DNA from: G963664835 sp963664835
GTDB lineage: Bacteria > Chloroflexota > UBA6077 > FW602-bin22 > JBCLEL01
NCBI GenBank assembly: GCA_963664835.2
Contig: CAXXUG010000001.1
Location: 62,001 to 126,000 of the forward strand
Reading direction: 5' to 3'
Length of the DNA stretch: 64,000 bases
In this document: in pieces, positions 17,848 to 26,100 of the stretch
How positions within the stretch are numbered: position 1 is the first letter of the stretch
How the letters are laid out: each line of letters starts with the position of its first letter
Translations under genes and position numbers: made by a program
The notes under the pieces: model-generated
Seen by the model: only the letters and a program-made list of their open reading frames with translations
The model's database searches: none
What the model was told of the DNA's origin: nothing

Positions 17848-18156
17848 GGTTGTCCACCTCCGTATGGAGCGGTCATTCTCAACGAACTAGCGGCGGCTGG
17901 GACGTGCCGCGTCAGCACAGAGATATCGCGAACTTCGCGCCGTATCCTCTTCAGCAGTTGGCCGGCGCTAATTGTACCGTGTATCAGTTATGACGGTCTA
18001 GTAGAACGAGTCTTGAGTCAACGAGGATTGGCCGCCGCGGGGGGCCGGAAGCAACCTTGCCGGGCCTGCCTGGATACCTAGGGTTCTTGGTAGGCATATG
18101 CAGCCTTTTTGCGCATTTTCGGCGGCTGGTAGTCTCGAGGACGAGGCTCTTCGACG
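17848..18156. other. Intergenic stretch upstream of the GPP34 gene
   Basis: About 310 bases between the SDR stop and the GPP34 start. It holds the GPP34 ribosome-binding site and presumably its promoter. I see no gene, no dispersed-repeat module and no strong hairpin. Confidence 0.45.
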
Positions 18157-18915
18157 CTAAGCGTTGCCGGAGGCGTCGATCACCTGCCCGCGAACCCAGG
18201 CCGCGGCAGGCGTGCAGAGGAATGCCACGATCCGGCCGACGTCCTCGGGCTCGGAGAGCCGGCCCAGAGGATGACCTGGATCGGGCGCTGGCGGGACACC
18301 TCCCCGCATTATCCTTGCGGCCGCGGTATCAACTGAGCCGGCGCGAACGGTGTTGACGTTGATGCCGGCGCCGGCGAGGTCGGCGGCAAGGTAACGCACA
18401 AGCGACTCGGCCGCCGCTTTCGCGACTCCGAGCGCGCAATAGGCGCCTCCGCCCCTGGCCGCTCCGCGACTGGATACGTGGATGATCGAGGCGGAGTCTC
18501 GGCCGGCCATCAATGGAACAGCAGCTTGTGCGCAGAGCAAAAGCGCTCGCGCGGCGACGTTCATGGAGCGGTCCCATTCGTCCACCGTCAGCTGCATTGC
18601 CGTCTTGGGTATAGGCTCAACGGCGTTGTTCACCAGAATGTCGAGAAAGCCGGCCTGTCGTTCAATCTTCTCGAAGAGGCGCTTGATTTCGCCGGGCTCC
18701 CGCACATCTGCTTGGATGGACCAGGCCCGCCGGCCGGTAGATCTAATCGATCGGGCGACCTCGTCCGCGCCGGCCTTGTCGCCGCGATAGTTGATGAATA
18801 CATCGGCGCCATTGTCAGCCAAGACGCGGGCGATGCCGGCTCCGATCCCTCTGGAGGAGCCGGTGATGAGCGCGATCTTGTCCTCCAGGGCTCGTGGTCC
18901 GTTGCCTTTCTCCAT
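18157..18915 (-). CDS. SDR-family oxidoreductase, FabL-like enoyl-ACP reductase type
   Basis: A 252-residue Rossmann-fold NAD(P)H oxidoreductase. The cofactor motif is TGSSRGIGAGIA, followed by NNAVEPIPKTAMQLTVDEWD. The catalytic Tyr and Lys are in AYCALGVAKAAAESLVRYLA, with six residues between them (Y-x6-K) as in FabL, not the usual Y-x3-K. This suggests enoyl-ACP reductase activity in fatty-acid synthesis, though other SDR roles are possible. The ATG at 18915 is preferred over upstream in-frame starts because GGGGGA lies five bases before it. A TATAAT box occurs at 18987-18982 on the minus strand. Confidence 0.82.
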   Translation of the reverse strand: MEKGNGPRALEDKIALITGSSRGIGAGIARVLADNGADVFINYRGDKAGADEVARSIRSTGRRAWSIQADVREPGEIKRLFEKIERQAGFLDILVNNAVEPIPKTAMQLTVDEWDRSMNVAARALLLCAQAAVPLMAGRDSASIIHVSSRGAARGGGAYCALGVAKAAAESLVRYLAADLAGAGINVNTVRAGSVDTAAARIMRGGVPPAPDPGHPLGRLSEPEDVGRIVAFLCTPAAAWVRGQVIDASGNA

Positions 18916-19026
18916 TGGTTCCCCCTGTCCCAACATTGGATTCAGCCGGATTTGACGGCCGAGTCGGCGGCCTGTCGTGGCATTATAAGCAGTTGTACGC
19001 TGCGGCAATCTAATTAGGTCTGGCAA

Positions 19027-19297
19027 TCACGGCCGGGCGTCTGCGCGGATCAGAGGCGATTTGAGGGTCTTCTGTATCGAGTGTAAGTCCTCCGGGTTGA
19101 AGGTGAGGATGTTGTCTTCGAACATTCCCTGGAACAGGCCGACTACAGCGCCGGGCGTTTTCGAGGATGCGCCATTTGTGGGTGTCGCTGTCGGCGAAGG
19201 CGTCGCCGGCATGCATATGGCCGCCGTCGATCACCTCGAAGCCGAGCTTTCGGTAGAACGCCAGCAAAGCGTCGATGTTTACCCTGGTTCGTGGCAC
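19027..19297 (-). pseudogene. VOC/glyoxalase-like domain protein with a +1 frameshift
   Basis: The first frame reads NIDALLAFYRKLGFEVIDGG and WRILEN. The next frame continues exactly where the fold requires: PGAVVGLFQGMFEDNILTFN. One extra base at about 19153-19156 explains the break; skipping it gives WRILENPGAVVGLFQGMF, an ordinary glyoxalase/bleomycin-resistance-type sequence. The product would be about 90 residues or slightly longer if it starts upstream. Such single-domain VOC proteins bind metals and small molecules; no substrate can be named. The start codon is uncertain (GTG 19297 is the first option). Confidence 0.65.
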
Positions 19298-19369
19298 GAA
19301 TAGGGGACGCGAAGTGGGCGACGGCCGGCAAGGTGGTGTAAAAAAACGCCGGCGTGCTGGCCAGGGAAT

Positions 19370-20008
19370 CTAGGACATCAACAAGTCTTGCGCGACACGA
19401 GCCGGCGACAGGGGCCGAGCGCCGATGGAAAGCAAGTTGGAATTGGCCGGGCTGTCCAAGGTAAGGAGAGGCTTGCCGGAATCGGCCACCTGGCGTGCGA
19501 AGGCCTCGGTCTTGCCACCGGTTGACGCGTGGACGATAAGAACACGCTGGGCGAGGCCGGCGACAAACTCATTGCGCTGAGCGGCTATCTCGGCCGTCGG
19601 CCTGCGCCGGGAGGCCGGAAAGGGCGACAGCATCAGCATCCGGCCGGCGTCGAGCGGGACTCTCCAGTCGCGGGGGATGCGCATGTTTTCGATGCCACGA
19701 GCCGGGCAGACGACGACCGGCTGAGTGCCGCGCAACAGCAGCCGGAGGCACTCCTTCTCCATCGGCGTCTGGAAGCCGCCAATGACGGCGACGCCGGCAT
19801 CGCGCATGGCCCGGGCGAGGTCATAGGTCTTCAGGATGAGGTCGCCGGGGCAGCGATTGGAGCAGAACAGGGCCGTCAGGGGTTGTCCGAGCAGCCTAAG
19901 GTCGCCACGGTGAGGCGTGTCAGGCGACAGTAAGGCCGCAGCCGGGCCGTTCACCTTGACAAGGGCGGCGGTCTGCGTTGGGTGGCTCTCGACTGCGCGC
20001 GTTCTCAT
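19370..20008 (-). CDS. DprA/Smf-like Rossmann-fold protein
   Basis: A 212-residue protein resembling the Rossmann core of DprA, the DNA-processing protein that loads RecA on single-stranded DNA. Visible landmarks are LGQPLTALFCSNRCPGDLIL, AGVAVIGGFQTPMEKEC, CPARGIENMRIPRDW and GKTEAFARQVADSGKPLLTL. It lacks the SAM and winged-helix domains of full-length DprA and belongs to a shorter branch. Its ATG overlaps the stop of the DUF5615 gene in ATGA, so it appears translationally coupled to the upstream toxin-antitoxin pair. That linkage suggests a role in the same module, but no function is established. Confidence 0.75.
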   Translation of the reverse strand: MRTRAVESHPTQTAALVKVNGPAAALLSPDTPHRGDLRLLGQPLTALFCSNRCPGDLILKTYDLARAMRDAGVAVIGGFQTPMEKECLRLLLRGTQPVVVCPARGIENMRIPRDWRVPLDAGRMLMLSPFPASRRRPTAEIAAQRNEFVAGLAQRVLIVHASTGGKTEAFARQVADSGKPLLTLDSPANSNLLSIGARPLSPARVAQDLLMS

Positions 20009-20374
20009 ATCGGCAACACCCGAACCCTGCTTCGGCTCTGGTCAACCACTACCAAGGCTCCAGACGATAAGTCGGACTCGTGCTGAGTGAGAGCGGTTAT
20101 AACCAACCCTTCCAAGTTGTCCGGCAGGATATTCTCGGCACGGACCTGAGGCACACTCGGGCCGATGTCGTGCGATAGTGCCAGCATGGCGCCGAAGTCC
20201 AGATCGTGGGTGAACACGACGTATTGGTGAGCAAGAGCCCAATTCATGATATCCCTGTCGCTGGCCCTCGGATCGCCGACGATGGACCAGTGTACCGCGT
20301 GCCATCCTTGCTTTTCCAGCACTGGCACCCAGTCCGGGTGATAAGTTCATGTCAACAACGAGCTTCGGCCTCAT
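20005..20374 (-). pseudogene. DUF5615 PIN-like toxin, one +1 frameshift
   Basis: The protein begins MRPKLVVDMNLSP in one frame and continues DWVPVLEKQGWHAVHWSIVG in the next, with DRDIMNWALAHQYVVFTHDLDFG and a VLPI end. This is the DUF5615 (PIN-like) fold; the Asp residues in VVDMN and THDLDFG are the expected metal-site acids. One extra base in the run at 20334-20338 accounts for the shift, and the total of 370 bases equals 3n+1. Its ATG overlaps the DUF433 stop (TGATG) and its own stop overlaps the next gene (ATGA). It is probably the nuclease toxin of a type II pair. Confidence 0.78.
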
Positions 20375-20601
20375 CACGTGTGGAGAGGGACTTCGCGCTC
20401 CTCCAGCCTCCAGGCGGCATAGGCCAGGGATTGGTGGATGTCTTCCCGTTCAAGATACGGATAGGCTTCGAGGATTTCGGAAGGTGAGCGACCAGCTGCA
20501 AGTAGACCAACAACGGCGCCAACCGTGACGCGCAGACCACGAATGCACGCCTTACCTCCCATCACAGCCGGATCGATAGTAATCCTCTCGAAAGATTTCA
20601 T
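20374..20601 (-). CDS. DUF433-family antitoxin
   Basis: A 75-residue DUF433 protein: ITIDPAVMGGKACIRGLRVT, then a helix-turn-helix region with LLAAGRSPSEILEAYPYLER and IHQSLAYAAWRLEE. DUF433 proteins are DNA-binding antitoxins usually paired with DUF5615 toxins, exactly as here, with stop and start overlapping. AAGGAG precedes the start (GAAGGAGATAGCTT before ATG). The helix-turn-helix would be expected to repress its own operon. Confidence 0.88.
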   Translation of the reverse strand: MKSFERITIDPAVMGGKACIRGLRVTVGAVVGLLAAGRSPSEILEAYPYLEREDIHQSLAYAAWRLEEREVPLHT

Positions 20602-20667
20602 AAGCTATCTCCTTCAAAGTTCAGGCTGTTGGGGCTTACCGTCCCGCGTGCAGGGTCAAATCCAGCG

Positions 20668-20901
20668 TCAGCGGTCCCACGACGCCCGCTCCTCGGCGAT
20701 GTAGTCATCAACTTCTTTTGCGGTCTTGAAGAGGCGATGGCCCGGCGCCTCAGCCAAGATATCGACCACGGATCGCCGTTCAGCAGGCGATGAGCGTGTC
20801 ACCACCACGTCGACCGACTGGCCCGCCTCCAACTCCGGGCTGGCAATCTCCACTCTGCCCCCTGGTTGAACAGTCGTCCTTACGTGCAACGCCTGTTCCA
20901 T
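20668..20901 (-). CDS. Small antitoxin-like protein without visible toxin
   Basis: A 77-residue protein of a common antitoxin-like type: an N-terminal beta region LHVRTTVQPGGRVEIASPEL, GQSVDVVVT, then a helical tail VVDILAEAPGHRLFKTAKEV ending EERASWDR. Relatives are normally followed by a PIN-domain toxin; here the next gene, 67 bases on, is the DUF433 antitoxin. It may be an orphan, or may have lost its toxin. It lies on the same strand as the following TA/DprA-like operon and may be its first gene. Confidence 0.7.
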   Translation of the reverse strand: MEQALHVRTTVQPGGRVEIASPELEAGQSVDVVVTRSSPAERRSVVDILAEAPGHRLFKTAKEVDDYIAEERASWDR

Positions 20902-20991
20902 TTACTCTAGTCTCCTTTCACAGGATGATTGCCCTACGGCTCCTGTTAATGAGTTGGAAGGCTCTCAAGGACTCCCAACCGACAAATTGGC

Positions 20992-21741
20992 TTATGCGAT
21001 TCTGGCATCATCCCATAGGACTTCAGCGGCCAGATACCCGCCTAGTACCATCCTCACTAGGATTCCGCCTGATACTTGAGCGACGGCGTAGCGGTAAACA
21101 TCGTCTTGAACATCCTGCCAGCTATCAGAGTAGGCTTCTTGAGAATCTCCTAGACTATGGACGATCAAAGCCCTCTGCATCATCCTGCTGCCCGCTTCCG
21201 GCCAGCCTGCGCCTTGCGGAACATTCTCAAACAGATCAACCTGTTGAGCTGTCATCGCCTGAATCGGACAAACTGACACATGAGATGGCTGCTCAAGCAT
21301 AGGTTCTCCCATTTCGTAGAGAACGTGCCCGCGAGCGTTCTTCACGAGAACACGCTCTATGCGGTCGAGTTCGGGCTCCCACAGGATTTCGACATCACCC
21401 CAGAAGTTCCGCTGGACTGTTTGGGACTCGTCAATCCGGTTGCCCAATCGGGGGCTATGGGTCAATATGCCGGAGGCCGTGGGGAATCGAACTGGGTCTG
21501 GTCTTGTTGAGCCACTAAGCACCGAGCCAAGAAAAGCAATGAGGTACTCCTCGTCCGACGAAAAGCCTGCGTTACATTGTAGGCACACTTGCACTACCGG
21601 CAAGTTCTTAGGGTATGGAGGGTTCAAGAGACCCTTGGTCGGAACGTGGTCCCGATTGGATTCGTCAGGTCTCAGCCCGCTCCCGCAGTGGATACAGAAG
21701 CTCTTGTTCCTATCGTCACTGTAGTCAGTTAGTTGGTCCAT
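20992..21741 (-). CDS. HNH-like zinc-finger protein of unknown function
   Basis: A 249-residue protein. The N-terminus carries a treble-clef zinc site: Cys16 and Cys19 (CIHCG), an RDHVPTKGLL segment in the place of the HNH beta-hairpin, and Cys53/Cys56 (CLQCNAGFSSDEEY). The arrangement C-x2-C, HVP, C-x2-C-N resembles HNH nuclease-like domains, but only one catalytic-type His (His32) is seen. The remaining 180 residues are not recognised. It sits among toxin-antitoxin and restriction genes on the same strand, so a defence-related role is possible but inferred only from neighbours. Confidence 0.7.
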   Translation of the reverse strand: MDQLTDYSDDRNKSFCIHCGSGLRPDESNRDHVPTKGLLNPPYPKNLPVVQVCLQCNAGFSSDEEYLIAFLGSVLSGSTRPDPVRFPTASGILTHSPRLGNRIDESQTVQRNFWGDVEILWEPELDRIERVLVKNARGHVLYEMGEPMLEQPSHVSVCPIQAMTAQQVDLFENVPQGAGWPEAGSRMMQRALIVHSLGDSQEAYSDSWQDVQDDVYRYAVAQVSGGILVRMVLGGYLAAEVLWDDARIA

Positions 21742-21824
21742 CTGGTATAGCCTCCCATCACCCCGCCCGGCCCATGCGGTACTGGATGTCGTAGCTGCTG
21801 ATGAAGCGCCTGGCCAAAGCTTCG

Positions 21825-22034
21825 CTACACATCAATGAGTTCGTACGACTGCGGCTCAGGAACGGGGAAGCTATCTTCCTCAAGCGCCTCAACGTAGAGG
21901 CGTATGGCCTCGCGAATAAGCGTGCACGCTTCCTCTCTAGTCTCGGCGACTGCCACACACCCGGGCAAGTCCGGCACATGGGCGCCGTAGCTGGTTGGCC
22001 CCTTCTCTATCACCACAGCGTATTTCGTAGTCAA
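21825..22034 (-). CDS. hicB: HicB-like antitoxin
   Basis: A 69-residue HicB fold: TTKYAVVIEKGPTSYGAHVP, DLPGCVAVAETREEACTLI and a helical end REAIRLYVEALEED. HicB binds and neutralises the HicA mRNA interferase. The TTG start overlaps the hicA stop (AGTTGA). AGAAGGAG directly precedes it, closer than usual, so coupled translation from hicA is likely. The protein lacks a C-terminal DNA-binding domain, as in short HicB forms. Confidence 0.82.
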   Translation of the reverse strand: MTTKYAVVIEKGPTSYGAHVPDLPGCVAVAETREEACTLIREAIRLYVEALEEDSFPVPEPQSYELIDV

Positions 22035-22183
22035 CTCCTTCTCTGTAGCCCCGCCTGCTTCAGGATATTGTTCCACGTTCCTTGTGGCATATCGACGCCG
22101 GGATGTCCTGCGATAACGACGATTCGATTTTGTGACTTGTAGGTCGCTCTCCCTCCCCCGATGGGTCGTCGGTAGCGCCCCAC
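22031..22183 (-). pseudogene. hicA: HicA-like toxin remnant, N-terminus missing or degraded
   Basis: The frame reads GGGRATYKSQNRIVVIAGHP, GVDMPQGTWNNILKQAGLQR and a TGA stop. This matches the second half of HicA (conserved His in AGHPGVD, then the GTxxxILKQAGL end). The only possible start is a GTG at 22183, giving about 50 residues; the usual first helix with the GSH motif is not readable, and the open frame runs back into the 3' end of the HNH nuclease gene. Either the toxin is N-terminally truncated at the junction with the restriction operon, or the start is hidden by sequence error. Confidence 0.6.
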
Positions 22184-22197
22184 CCAGTATCTGATTT

Positions 22198-23187
22198 CTA
22201 TTCCACCCCAATTCCCCTGAGTTGATTGCCGAGAGTAATGTTCTCCACAAGAGGAAACTCAGTGGGGTCTTGAGGCAATGTGATCATCGGCCTTAGCTGC
22301 CGCCTGAATCCCTTGAAGCCTCCGGTTCTCTGCGTTCTAGCCAGGTATCTCTGCCGAACTGCGTTTATCCGAACATCATAGTTCGTATCAATGTAGAGAA
22401 GCCCTGAATCGAGTGACTTGTGGTGGAGAGCGCACAAAGCAATTCCATTGGAGACTACATCTAGGCCTCTAGGATGCGCGTGAGGTACCAGGTGAGCTGC
22501 CTCTATCAGTTCGAGTTGAAGACCACACATGGCACAGCTATTCTCGTAGGCTTCGAGAACAGCCTGCCGGAATTGAGGGCTTCTCGCATATTGATTGTGG
22601 GTTATCGCTATCCGCCGTTTTGCGACCGAAACTAGCTTTCTGGAAGCAACCCCCGAGCGCGTGTCCCGGTGAGCACGCACGAGGTTTCGCAAGGCTCTGT
22701 CCGTCGCTTGGTGCATCACATCCGCATTTCCGACGTATAAGGCCATGAACTCAGACCGAAACGACAGCACATTTTGATGGGACACATCCCGATATACGGA
22801 AAAGCCGTCAGTCCTTGCTCTCTGATGACTTGAGAAGCGTGTGTATAGTGAAAACCTCTGAGTGATGCGGCTCCTTTGCACGAAACGCTCTGGATCCCAT
22901 GCACTAAAGGTATCCGTATCCGCGTGGTAACCCAGAATACAAACCAAATCGCCAGCTGCTCTTCGTGCCGCAAGCTGATCAGGAAGATCACCTGGGCATT
23001 GGATTCTGAACTCGTCTGGATCGCTCCTACGAGTATGACTGACATTTGCAACAAACAATGTCACTTCACGCCCATTGATCGAGACTGAGAATGGGTTGTG
23101 GCCTTGAACAAAGAGGACTGCCTCAGTACGATGCCTACATGCGTCGATGACCGCTTGGAGTAATTCTCCAGAGCTAAGTAACGGCAT
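22198..23187 (-). CDS. HNH restriction-type endonuclease
   Basis: A 329-residue protein. The C-terminal half is a clear HNH domain: CAMCGLQLELIEAAHLVPHA, then NGIALCALHHKSLDSGLLYI, with paired CxxC, the AAHLVPH His, Asn and the LHHKSLD motif. The N-terminal 200 residues (GREVTLFVANVSHTRRSDPD, then EFRIQCPGDL) form an unnamed domain often seen with restriction HNH enzymes, perhaps for DNA recognition. Its ATG lies inside the 3' end of the methyltransferase gene (14-base overlap), indicating one operon. It would be the cleavage subunit of the adjacent modification system. Confidence 0.85.
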   Translation of the reverse strand: MPLLSSGELLQAVIDACRHRTEAVLFVQGHNPFSVSINGREVTLFVANVSHTRRSDPDEFRIQCPGDLPDQLAARRAAGDLVCILGYHADTDTFSAWDPERFVQRSRITQRFSLYTRFSSHQRARTDGFSVYRDVSHQNVLSFRSEFMALYVGNADVMHQATDRALRNLVRAHRDTRSGVASRKLVSVAKRRIAITHNQYARSPQFRQAVLEAYENSCAMCGLQLELIEAAHLVPHAHPRGLDVVSNGIALCALHHKSLDSGLLYIDTNYDVRINAVRQRYLARTQRTGGFKGFRRQLRPMITLPQDPTEFPLVENITLGNQLRGIGVE

Positions 23188-26100
23188 CGTATATTACCCT
23201 TTCGGATAGGTCGTATTGCTCAAGTAATCGCTCTACTGGTAGGTCGAAAACACGAGACAACCACCGATCTATCTCCATCACCCTCGGCTCGCCAGAGGTT
23301 CTTATGGAGTTGACAGCAGGGAACTTTGCCTTGATCTGTTGAGGAATGTTCTTCTCTCCTGCCGCTTCATTGATCGCTCGAACCAATGATGAGAATGCCA
23401 ACAAATCATCTGCATCGCTCGGACTGGCTCCTAAGCCCGCCAAAAAAACCAAGTCTGCTCGCACTGTCAACGTGTCTAGGCTTGTGTAGTTGAAGTTCCC
23501 GACATACTTCCCTGCGTTCTTCTTGAAGACTAGCGCGGCGTTTCTCGACTCATGGAGTAGCTCGCCAATGAGTTTCAGTTTGTGCTGGCACTCGCTCGGC
23601 AACTCCGATAGGGGGGCAAGGTATTCGGACAGAAGCGAACTAGTCACGTGAAAACCATCTCCTCTAGTAAGCCAGTACCAGAAGCAAGCTGTCCCGGATG
23701 TCGCTGCCAGTGCTGCACGAGAAAGTTCGACCGAGGCAAGTGCTAGCGATGATCCCGATGCAGCGTCTTGGATTACTCTCCCATCCAAGTCCAATGTTGG
23801 AGGGGGTTCTAAGTAGGTCGATATGAAGTTTCTGGCTGTTGGAGAAAAGCCAAGGACGCCCTGCGAGTCACTAGAGGCTCCTACGCCAGTTGAAGCCTTG
23901 CTAGCGATCCGCGAATGCAACTGCAATAGGCGCCTGCCCTGCTTCCCGGAGAGCCTCGGAATCCCGAAAGAGCCCACCTCGTAATCAGACGGCACTGCTG
24001 TATAAGAAATGTTCGCCATGAGGCTAGGCCGGTATTGAGCACGCCATCTATTGAGGCGAGTAGTGAAAGAATCGTGTCTTGACGGAGCTGACACCAAAAT
24101 CGTGCAGCGTTGACTGACTCCCGCGAAAAGGGCAGCAGGAATGTTGTCAAATGATGATAGCCACGACGCACCCCATGTTCGAACGTTCTTACGCAGTTCT
24201 ACAAAGTCGCGACTAAAGGTAATCGAAAGTGGGAGAATCATCCCGCATCGTCCGATTTTCGAGGTCACCTGCATCGACCTCTCAAGGACATATGCGTAAA
24301 TGTCTGGGTAACGGTGTTCCACGTTGCGGCCAAGTGAGTACTTGATATTTTTGGTGGCCACATACGGCGGATTCCCAATCACCACGTCAAAGCCGCCCTT
24401 GTTCATGATCCCGTAGAACTCGACGAACCAGTGGAAGGGCTGGTGGCTGGCACGCCAGGAGTCATAGGCGATCGAGTCGCTAGGCTCGACCCGGTACTCG
24501 GTGGCAAGATAGCGATCTAGCTCATTGCTGAGGCTCTCAAGTCTCCGCCGCAGGTCTGCCTTGTCATCCGCGGTCACCTCTCCGCCGAGCATCGTCTGCT
24601 GCGTTCGGAACTGGTTGAAGGCTGCGCTTGCTGTCTCGGCATCCTCCTCGATGCGGGCGAGCGTGGCGCGATCCTCGTCGAACAGCGTTCGGCGCTGGCC
24701 GTCGGGAGTGATCGTCATAGCCTGACGCACCGCGTCCAGCGACGTGAAACCCACGAGGGTGTTGCCGGCGCGGATGTTGAAGTCTATGTCCGGCAGCGGC
24801 TCTATCTGCTCGTAGCTCTCCAACTGGGCAACGAGCTTCAGGAAGAGGCGCAGCTTACAGATTTCGACCGCCTCCTCCATTATGTCCACGCCGTAGAGGT
24901 TATTCAGGACTATCGACTTCAGGATGAAGTAACGCTCGCTGGGGTGCTTTTCGACTTGGCCCAAGACATCCCTGAAATCGCTTAGGGCATTCGGGCTGTG
25001 GGGTCGTTCGGAGCGTTCCAGGTCGTCCAGGAAGCCGCGCATGCCCTCCAGGGAGGCCGTGTAGAGCGGTTCCAGAATATTCAGCGCGGCGAAGAGAAAG
25101 GCGCCGGATCCGCAGGTAGGGTCGAGGACAGATACCTCGCGCATGGCGTGCCAGAATGCCCGCAGCAGCTCAGGCCCCTCGCTCTGGACTATGACATCCA
25201 AGGCGAACTGCTCTATGTCCAGGTTGAGCGTGATGAGGTCGTTGATCTCCTGAACCTCGCCCGACGCGAGCTTGGCGCGCACCTCGGCGTGCCGCTGCCG
25301 GCGGGCCACGACCTCCCGCCAGGTCTCGGTGGGAAGGGCATAGTCATCCGGCGCGGGTCTGTTCCAGCCGCCGCGTTTCGATACTTCGTCAATGCCGGCG
25401 GCGACGTCGCCGGGCAGCTCGAAGGGCGCGTCCAGGCGTTTCGGATCCTCGACTTGCCGCGCATTCCAGGTGATGCCGTGGCCGACGGCGGGATAGATGT
25501 AGCGGTCGGGATCGTCCCGCAGCAAACGCCAGACGCCTCCGTCCGGCCCGAAAGCCACGGGGCACTCCTTCTTCGCGGCATCGAACAGGAAGGGGATGAC
25601 CGTGTTGCGGGATATGTAGCCGGTAATGTCCTCCTTGGTGTAGTAAGCGCCCATCTGCTTCTGGTTGACGTACTTCTCGAAGATGTAGCCTAGTACGTCC
25701 GGGTTGATCTCGTTGTCCTCCCGGTAGGGTCGCTCGTCCAGGTGCCAGCGGTATTCGTCGAAGAAGTTGAACACCCTCTGAAACGCCTCGTCCGGAATGC
25801 CGATCTCCGGGTTGTCCCGCTCCAAGTCGTGCACGTCGAACAGGCCGCCGTTGAGGAAGGGGACCCTGCCGAGAAGCTGAGCGAGGTCGGGCGATCTCTG
25901 GGATTCGGGCTGCCCAAGGCCCTCGTGGAACAGGCGGAGTAGGAAAATGCGATAGAACTGCTGAAAGTGTCCGTCGCCGTTTCGTCTTTGCACCGTTTGC
26001 AGTCGGTTAGGGAGGTAGTCGACGTCGCCGTCCAGAAAGCCCTGCTTCTGGATGAAGTAGACGAACATCATTCGATTGAGCATCAGGGAGGCGTACCAAT

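Noticed and set aside
24998..25693. Plus-strand open frame of 231 codons
   Set aside because: It lies opposite the methyltransferase core, including motif I, in a very G+C-rich stretch where stop codons are rare.
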